A stretch of 64,000 nt of DNA, from assembly GCF_001570765.1 (NCBI RefSeq), contig NZ_BCSH01000049.1, forward strand, positions 1 to 64,000, read 5' to 3'. Shown here in pieces: positions 38,701 through 47,700 of the stretch. The notes below the pieces were generated by a model that searched no databases, had not been told where the DNA came from, and was given only the letters and a program-made list of their open reading frames with translations. The stretch is from Nocardiopsis listeri NBRC 13360. GTDB taxonomy: Bacteria; Actinomycetota; Actinomycetes; Streptosporangiales; Streptosporangiaceae. Position numbers and translations under genes: made by a program. The stretch's first letter is position 1. Each line of letters starts with the position of its first letter.

Positions 38701-41700
38701 GACTGGGCCGCGTCTTCGTAGTGGCGCACGATGGGAGTAGCGTGCAGGTCGTGCGAGGGTGTGGTGTCCTTGGCGAGTTCGAGGCGGACGTGCAGCTGGT
38801 CGCCTGTTCCGGGCAACGGGTCGGTGCCGGGCACCGTGATCTCGTTGCCCTTCAGGTCCTTCGGGTCGCGAACGCTGTCCCTGCCGAACAGCGTCTCGAA
38901 CAGGTCCTCGCCGAGCCGGTGCACCACCGCACCGCTCTGGTCGAGGAGGCTCCCGTCCCCACGCAACCGGAACCGGCCATTGAACATGGCGTCCAGCTTC
39001 TTGGCATAGTCCTTGAGATAGGCGTCGAACTGTCCCTTCGTCATGCTCGGGTGGCGGATGGGCCGCACGCGGAAGGTGATCTCCCGGACATGGGTCGGGC
39101 CATCCTTCCCGGTCTTCTTGCGGTACCGCTCGGGGATCGGGATCCGCCGGTGCTCGAACCTGCGCGGAGCGACCCACTTGGCTTTCATATCCGCCGAGAC
39201 GAAGCGCGGCACGCCCAGGGCCGTGCCCTCCGCCACCACCCCCGCCGGATTCTTGAGGGCACCGTGCGCATCGAAGTCGTTCTCGCCCAGCGGCCGGGCC
39301 GCGCGGGCGGACCTTTGGATCTCGGCCCCCGCGGGACTCACGTGTGCACCTACCTGGTGGACCCGCGCAGCCGCCCGCGCGATCTCCCACTCGTCCCTAC
39401 CCGCCCCCCGCCACTTCGCCGGGTTCCCCACCACCTTGTGTTCATGGTCGGAAAGCGGGACCTCACCCTGAGGATCGGTCCACCACCGTGGCGGTCGTGT
39501 CCCCGCCATGGTCTCGATCCGGTCCAGCGTCCGCCGCGCCACGTACGGGTGGTCCTCGCCCCGTGCCGGGTCCCCGTCCAGCATCCCCAGCCGACGCAGC
39601 ACCTCGCCGATCCCTGCAACCTCGAGAGCGCCGGAGGGAGCAGGGTCCTGCGCGCCGTCCTGTGAGGACGGCATCGTAGACCAGGTCAAAGTGGCGTGGA
39701 CCTGGTCGAGCGGGTGGTCGCTCTTCAGCACCACGACGGACACATGGAGTTGTTCGCCGCTGCGCGGAAGCACGTACTTGCGGTTGAACAGTTCCTCGAC
39801 GTATCGCTTCACCTGCATGGTGGCCGCGAGCGCGCCCGGCTCGTCCACGCCGTCGCCCGCGGCGGCGCGCACCCTCAGCAGAACGTGTCGGAAGGATGCC
39901 GGATCACCCTGGTCACCCTCTCCCTCACCTCGGACGGCCTCGATCGGGGCGGACAGGAAAAATCGAGCGTCGAACGCCACCTTCGCGCGTATGCGGCCAC
40001 GGCCGGTACCCACCTCGACGCTCAGCGGAGGGGCGTCATCCGGCAGCTTGAGGGCGTCGGCGAAGTCACGGGAGAACCAGCGTCCCTCCATCTTCGGATC
40101 AGCGTCCCCCCTCTTCCTCTTCCTGGCCCAATTCTGGTCGAAATCGGACAAGCCGTCCCGGATGGGCGCGGCGTTCTCAATGCGTTCCAGCGTTTGACGC
40201 GCCACGAACGGCTCTCCCCGGCCGCGCGTCGGGTCATGGTCGAGCAATCCCAACCGCCGCAGGAGGTCGCGTGTTCCCCGGTCGTCGTCCGCCGGCCCGA
40301 GAACACTGGACGGCGCCCCATCGACCTCGGGCGGAACCCGGTACCATATGACATCGGCATGGTAAGGCTGCCCGAGTTCGGCCGGCTCCACGGACACATG
40401 CAACTGATCACCGCTGTGCGGCAGCACGTACAGGCCGTTGAACAAGGCCTCGATTCGCTGCTTCAACGTCGCGGCGGCCGCCGTCGCGGCGTCCCGGGAG
40501 AAGACTTTGGGGTTGACACGCACGCGCAACCGCACCTGGACCTGGCGAACGTAGCGGCTATCCGCACCGTCCTCACCAGGGACCTCGACCACGGAGGAGT
40601 CGAAGAAGGGGCGGTGGACCTCCACTTCCGCACGCACCCGGCCGTGGGAGGTGTCAAGTTCGAAGTTCATTCGGGAAGGCGCCCCATCGGGCTCCTCTAC
40701 GAAGGGGTAGGAGCGCACCCACTCCGACCGGACCGCCTCCTGTCGCGGATAGAACGTGGGCAGGTCGTCCCAGACGGGCGCCGGCTCCCGGAGAAGGAAT
40801 CGCGGCACACGCCCACCGCGACCGGTGCCTCCCGCCGTCGAACCGCCCGCCACCGAAGTCCCCGCACCGATCTCGGGACTCGCGGTGAACCGGACCGGCG
40901 ACGTGGCGGGATCCCGCCGCCCTTCGCCCGGAGCCTGCACGGTCCTGGCGTGCACAGGTCCCCCACCTGAGTCGGAGCCGCTGCCGGAATCCGTGGCGAC
41001 GTACTTGACGTAGTCGGCACTGTCGGCGGTGACCCACTCGACACCCGAGAGGTAGTCGGTATACCTGGGGTCGACCTTCCAGTTACCCTTCCGGAACTCA
41101 CCGAAGCGGCGCCTGTCATCGACTTGACGGGGATCTTGAGCCGCGATGTGGGAGGCCAGACGAGAGCGCATCTTGCCCGGTCCGGTGAACTGGGCGGCAA
41201 CACCCCTGGCTTGTTCCGCCTGGGTGCCCTCGAGCTGCGGCAGCGGTCGTGGGACGGCGTTGCGGATCTCGTCGGTGAGGGCCAGCCCGGAGATCATCTC
41301 GTTCAGGAAGCGTGAGCCGGGTGGAGCGACGATGAGGTTGTTGTTGAAGTCTCCCAAACGCCACTGGTATCGGGCGGGTGTGGGAAGCCCGGCCTCGCCG
41401 GCTCCGGTGAGCAGCCCCAGCTCCCGCACCTTCCGCTGAACCTGGTTCTCCTGTTCCTGATCGCGCAGCAGCGGAGCGAGCATGGGCACGGAGTCGGTGC
41501 CCATCGACGGCAGGGAGCGGCCCAGGTCGATCGTTCCCGGGCCGATGTCGGAGTCGACGTGCATCCCGCCGTGGGTGACCAGGGCGTGATAGCGGACGAT
41601 ATCCGACTGCATCGGCCACACCTCCCGCTCAGCTGCGAAGTCGTGTAGCTCGCGTGCTCCGCCCTTGATACCGAGGGCGTCGGCGGGGGATGTCGAGACC

Positions 41701-44700
41701 TCCACCACCGGCAGACCATCGTCCCCGATCGTGCCCGCCAAATCGGAGAACAGCGCTCTGTTACGTCGACCCGCCGAATCGTCCGTCCACAGACGGACCG
41801 TCCAGCCCGCCTCCGCGGCACGGGCGACCCAGTCCCGCATGTTCTGCGCGCTGGCCTCGGGAATCTTTCCGTGGAACCAGTTCATGTGCAGGATGCGGGG
41901 CACCTGTTGGCCGCTGTCTCCGGGGGCGCCGACGACGATCCGCGGCGCGGGTGGTGCGACGGTGCGCAGTTCCGCGGAACGGTCGGTCTCCTTCCCACCC
42001 TGCCCCCTCGATGGGGCCAGAACGGTGGGGACCAGGTCATCCGCGATGACGCCGATCTTGTGTACGTCTCGCTTCTGGACGAATTCCTTGTACGCGCTGG
42101 AGACCTGCTCCCCGCGAGTCCCCGCCGTGTCGGAGGCACCGGCCCGACTGCCGTGGCCCCGCACCTCCGTGGCGGGCAACTGCCTGTTGTGCAGCAACGC
42201 CCAGTAGGCTTCGTTGACCCTGCGATGGGCGAAGTCCTTGATCTCCGATCGGCCGGCCTCGCTCAGCGCGGCTTTGCTCCTGGCGAACGGCACCGTGAGC
42301 ACGTCGTTGTGGTCCGCGGGAGGCGGTGGTGCGATGCGGACCGTGGCGGGCGCTTTCGCGGACACGACGTCCGGCGGCTCGAGCGGCACCGGCCGCCCCG
42401 TCCTCACGGGAACCGTCCGCTGCCCGGCCCGCCTGGTGGAGGCTCGGGCGAGGACATCGTCGGGAACGACGACACCGGAGTTCCGTAGGATGTTCAGCAC
42501 ATCGGCCAGCGTTCCCTGCTTCCGCCATGCCTTGAGCTGCTCGTACACCTGCGTCGCGGTCACTTGGACTCGTGAGCCGTCCGGAACGGTGATGGTGAGT
42601 TCTCGTGCCGGTGCACGATACAGCATCTGGTCGAACCCGGCGCTGAACACCTCCAGGGCCACGTGGCTCAGCCCCGCCTGGTCCAAGCCCCGGTCCAGGC
42701 CCAAACCCAGGCCGCCAAGGGCCGGAGCCGATCCGGACCACAAACGGCGGGCGACCCCCTCCTTCGCTCCCTCCGGCAGGGCTCCGATCCACTCTCTGCC
42801 CGTCACCTCCAGGTCGCTGTCGGCGAGCACGATGAACGCATCGATCAGCTCACCTTCGCCACGCCACTGGTCGATCTGCCTCTTGACATCACCGGCCGTG
42901 ATGTGGGTGCGTCCCTGAACGCCGGGGATGTCCTCGATCCGTGCGCGACCTGCGATGTGGTCACGCCCAGCGGCGAAGATGGCCAGCGCGTCGGCGTAGG
43001 CCAGATCAGTGGAATCGGTCAGTACGTCTTCGAGCACGCCCCGCATGGCCCCGGGCAACACGTCGATCATGGCCGAGGTGGGAACGCGCACCCCGTTCCG
43101 GTCCGCGAGGTCCATCGCCCGTGCCAGCCGACCGCTCTCCCGCCAACCGTCGAGCTTCGCTTCGAAGGCGGCACGGGCTTGGGCGAGACGGGCATCGACA
43201 CCGGAGTCGGTCGCACGCGCACGGGCCTGGGACGCACGCACGTCAGCGGCACGCGCCGCCGCCTCGAGCTCGCCCGCACGAGCGTCAGCCGCCCGGGCTC
43301 CGGCTTCGTCACCAAGGGCACGGGCCTGCGCGGCACGCGCCCCCTCACGACGAGCCTCGGCACGCGCGTCGGCGGCGACACCGAGCTGCTCCCGAACGGC
43401 ACCAAGCGCCGCGGCGTCCCCGGGAGCCACCAACTGTTCGTTGCCCGTACCACGAGCGAACACGTCGACGGCCAGAGAGAACCGCTCGAACACCTCGAAT
43501 CGCCGCGGATCGTTCTCGGTCAGACCGGGGTCGAGGATCCAGAGGATGTCCGACTTCACTTCGGCGGACAGCTCGGCGACCCGTGGTGGCCGCGTGTGAT
43601 CCGATGTGCCGTGTTCCACCATCGAGGTGATCGTGTCGAGGTACCCGTTCAGCACGACGGGGTCGCGGTGTTTGTAATGCCTTCCGTCAGCTCCGCGCCC
43701 CAGCCATCCGTTGCCCATGAGGCCGTACCCATGGTCATCGTCGCCGGAACGCACCGCATTGGCGTCCCGGCTCCCTCGGAAGACCGTGCTCGAATCGAAG
43801 TACTCATCGAGTAGCCCCAGCAAGTGCGCGGTCTCATGGACGCCCGCTTCCACCGGGAACAACGCGTTCCAGGTATCGGTGTCCATGCTGCTCTCCCCCG
43901 GCCGGGAAGCCAGGTAGATCTCATGGTGGACCTGGTCATCGGGGGTGGAATCGTCGGCCAGGAGGATGCGGATGTGCAACTGGTCCCCGCTCCCGGGTGG
44001 GGGCGACTCGGCGCCCGAGACCGAACCGGCCACCTCCATGTCGTCCAGGTCCGGTCTGCTCCCCTCGCCGAAGAGGGTGTTGAACAGGTCGTCACCGAGT
44101 TTGTGCACCCGAGTGCCGTTCGCACCCACGACGGTTCCGTCCCCGCGGATTCGGAAGCGCCGGTTCCACATGGCGTCCAGCGTGGCCGTGTACTCCCGTA
44201 GGTAGGTCTCGTACTGCTCTGGCGTCGTGGTGCCTTCGTCGCGGTGGATCCGCGGGCGGAAGGTGAGCTCCAGGACATGGGTCGGGCCTCCCTGCGTTCG
44301 TTTCTCCTCAGGGATCGGGATCCGTGCCCATTCGAACCTACGGGCGGCCCACCGGGGGTTCATTTCGGCCTTGACGAACCGTTCCGGATCACCGGACCGG
44401 GCGTCGGGGTTGTCCACCACCGTCGCCGGGTCGACCGGGTCACCACCGGGGCCGATGTCCAGCGGTCGGGCCGCGCGGGAGTCGATCCCGGGATCGGCCA
44501 ATGCGGCGCTCACGTTCGGCCCGCCCACCTGGTGGACGGGCACACCGGCCCGTGTGCCCTCCCACACGGACGGATCCACCAGGCCGGTGTGCACCTGAGC
44601 GGGTGCGACGCTCTGGGGGTCGACCCACCGGCGCGCCGGACGCGGTTCCACCATCGTCTCGATCCGGTCCAGTGTCCGCCGCGCCACGTACGGGCGGTCC

Positions 44701-47700
44701 TCACCGCGTGCCGGGTCCCCGTCCAGCATCCCCAGCCGACGCAGCACCTCGCCGATCCCCCGGCCGTCGGTGTCCGGCCCCAGAGCCGGTGGCGGTGAAC
44801 CATCGGCCGCGGACGGCGCCGGGGACCAGGACACCCAGGCGTGCACACCATCAAGCGTGCCCGACGTCACCGGAACGACGGTCACGTTCAGTTGCCGCCC
44901 ACCACGCGGCAACACGAACTTGTCGTTGAACATCGCCTCGACGTGCTGGTTCAGGGCCCGCGACGCGGCGGCCTGGGCCTGCTTGTCCATACCGGCTTGA
45001 GCGGGAAGGCTCAGGACCCGCAGCTTCACGTCAAGAACCGAGGACGGCCCTCCGTCATCGTCACCCTCACGGTGGATCTCCCTCGTGGTGGACTCGAAGA
45101 AGAGGTTCTGGATCCGCACCCGGGCACGCATCGGGCCCTTCTCGGTGTTCACCTCGACCGTCAACGGCGGCGCGTCCGCAGGTGGCTTCAGGGTGTCCGC
45201 GAAAGGTCCCGAGAACCTTCGCACCTGTGGCTTCGACTCCTGGCCCCACTGGTCGGAGCCGGGCAGGTCTGCCACACGCGGCGCGGGGTCGCCGGGTCGG
45301 TGGTTGACGGGCGGCCCGAACATCGGGGCGCCTGCGGTCTTCGGGACCGGAGTCCGCGTGACGGCGGTCACCGTACGGTCCGCGACTGGATCCGCGGACC
45401 GCGTGGCGGGCGGGTGCGCGGAGGCGACCTCCGGTGGATCGAACCGCACCGTTCGTCCCGTCTCCAGGGGAACCGTCCGCTGCCCGATCCGTCCGCCCGA
45501 ATCGGTGAACCCGCCATGCTGGTCGCCGCCCGTGCGGTCATGCCTGGAATCGTGGTGGCCGCCGTTGCCGTCGAAGCGGCTGGATGTCGTGGCGCCCTCG
45601 CGAGCGGCGGGCAGGGAGTCGGGGGCGACCTCGACCATCATGTGCCATTGCCCGTCGCGATGGACGGCGTCGACGATCGACCACTCCAGATCACGGCCGA
45701 GCACGAGCTCCCGCTCCTGAACACCGTAGGTGGACAGCCGTTCCATCCAGATGGCGGGTGTGCCCGCGGGAATCCGCATGTAGAGCACCGCCTCGTTGTT
45801 GTCGAAGGACGGGGCGGCGCGTCCCAGGGCGGTGGAGAGGTAGCCCCTTTCGTGGAAGCGGGTTCCTTGGTCCACCATGTCCTGGGGAGACATGGGCAGG
45901 TGACTGATTCCCATGCCGCGGGTCACCATGACGTCCTCGGGCACCGGCCTTCCGGCCAGCGCCCGGTCCATCCTCCGGATGTACTGCCGGGTCTCGGAGT
46001 CGAGGCGACCGCCGGAGCGAAGCGCGGTGTTCATCTGGCGGTAGGTGCCCGCAGCCGTATAGGCGCGAACCGCGTCCGCCTCGCGTTCGGGTAGGTCTTG
46101 TACGTATCCGTCCCAGTGGTCACGGCCGAACCCGATCGCCTCCGCGTTGTCGGCGAACGTGCGAACGCGCGGCGCAGTGGTGCCGACCCCCCAAAGACCG
46201 TCGAATTCCAGCAGTCCACCGACGACGGGCGGCAGCCCCGTGCCCGCCGGTCCGGACAAGAAGGGGTTGTGCGTGGGGATTCCCGGAACATGGGGGTGCG
46301 GGTTCCTCTGGACCGGCTGGGCGGGAGCGGCGTCTGATTCGTCCGAGTGGTAAAAGGCGTCTTCGGAGCTCTGGTCGTCGAGGTCGTCCAGGGTCCAGTC
46401 GCCATCGATGGGCGCGCGGTCGCCCCGTCCTTGGTGGGTTGACGGGTGGCCGGAGGTCGGCCGCGAAGGGTACCCGCCGTAGCCGCCGCCCCCTTGAGGG
46501 GTCGGGGACGTGGACGGGGAGAAATCGAAGATCTCACCGTCGTCGACCGAGGTCGGGTACTGACCATTGGAGCCGTCGTCATAGTCCGCGAAGCCGTCGT
46601 CGTAGGAGCGACGGTAGTGGAACCGATCGGCGAGGTTCACCGAGAGGGCGGGGGTGTCGCCAGGGGAGGGAAGAACGTCGTCGAGCGCGTACCGGTACTC
46701 GGTGAGGTCGGCGATGACCTCACCGATCGTGGGAGGTTGATCCTTGCCCCCCTTGGGGTCCTGCAAGGCTCCCAGGTCCAATCCCCTGGGAGGGTTCCCC
46801 CGCCACGGATCATCGGGGTCGACGGGTTCGGACTCGGTCCGCGAAGGTGCGGGCGGGTCGTCGTACAGGCCTCCGAGCTCGTCGAGGTCGGTGAGTGGGG
46901 ACGGTGTCCGAGGGGCCTCGGTCGTGCCCTCGTGCGGACCGTCGGCGACCTCGGACCCGACCCGCTCGGGGTCGGACTCGGGTACCCGATCCGTCATGGG
47001 ACGATCCGGGTCGCTCTGGGTGTCGGTCCTGTTCGAGTCCGCGGACGAATCGGTATCGCCGGTGGTGCGGACCGGACCGGCGTCCGGGGAGTGGGACGGT
47101 GCGTCCGCTTCCGAGGACGGGGCCTGTGTCCGCGCTGCCTGGGAGGCGGTGCCCTCGCCGCGTGGGGTCGAGCCGGGCCGGGAGGCTCCCGCACCGTCAC
47201 CACCCTGCGCGGGCGGGGGCGTCCCCGTCATCGCGGACGGAGCGCCCGTGAACCCGTCCCCGGCGACCGGGACGTCGAACGGGTGGTCGCGTACCTCGTC
47301 CGTGTCGGTTACGTCCTGCGGCGTCCCGGTGTCGGGAGGGGCGACGACGTCCGAGGGTCCGTCGACGAGCGGCGTGTCCCCGCCGTCGTCCTCGAACCGG
47401 GACATGGACGGATCCTCCATGCGCGGGGGCGGAGCGGCGGGGGCGTCCGTACCGCCGGTGTCCTGGCCCTGGGGCGCCCCGGACGATGGCTCCACCGTCG
47501 GGTCGCCACCGTCCCGAGCCGTGACCGGAACCTCGGGACGCGACGGCACGTCCGGCGGTGGCACCGGGCGCACGCGCTCGTCGGTGTCGGGTACGTCTCC
47601 GCTCCCGGGCGAGTCGGCGGGGTTCCGGAGATCGGCGTTCTCGGCCTCGGGGGTTCCAGGGCCCGCGTCGGCGCCCGACTGCGCCTCGCCGCCCTCGGGC

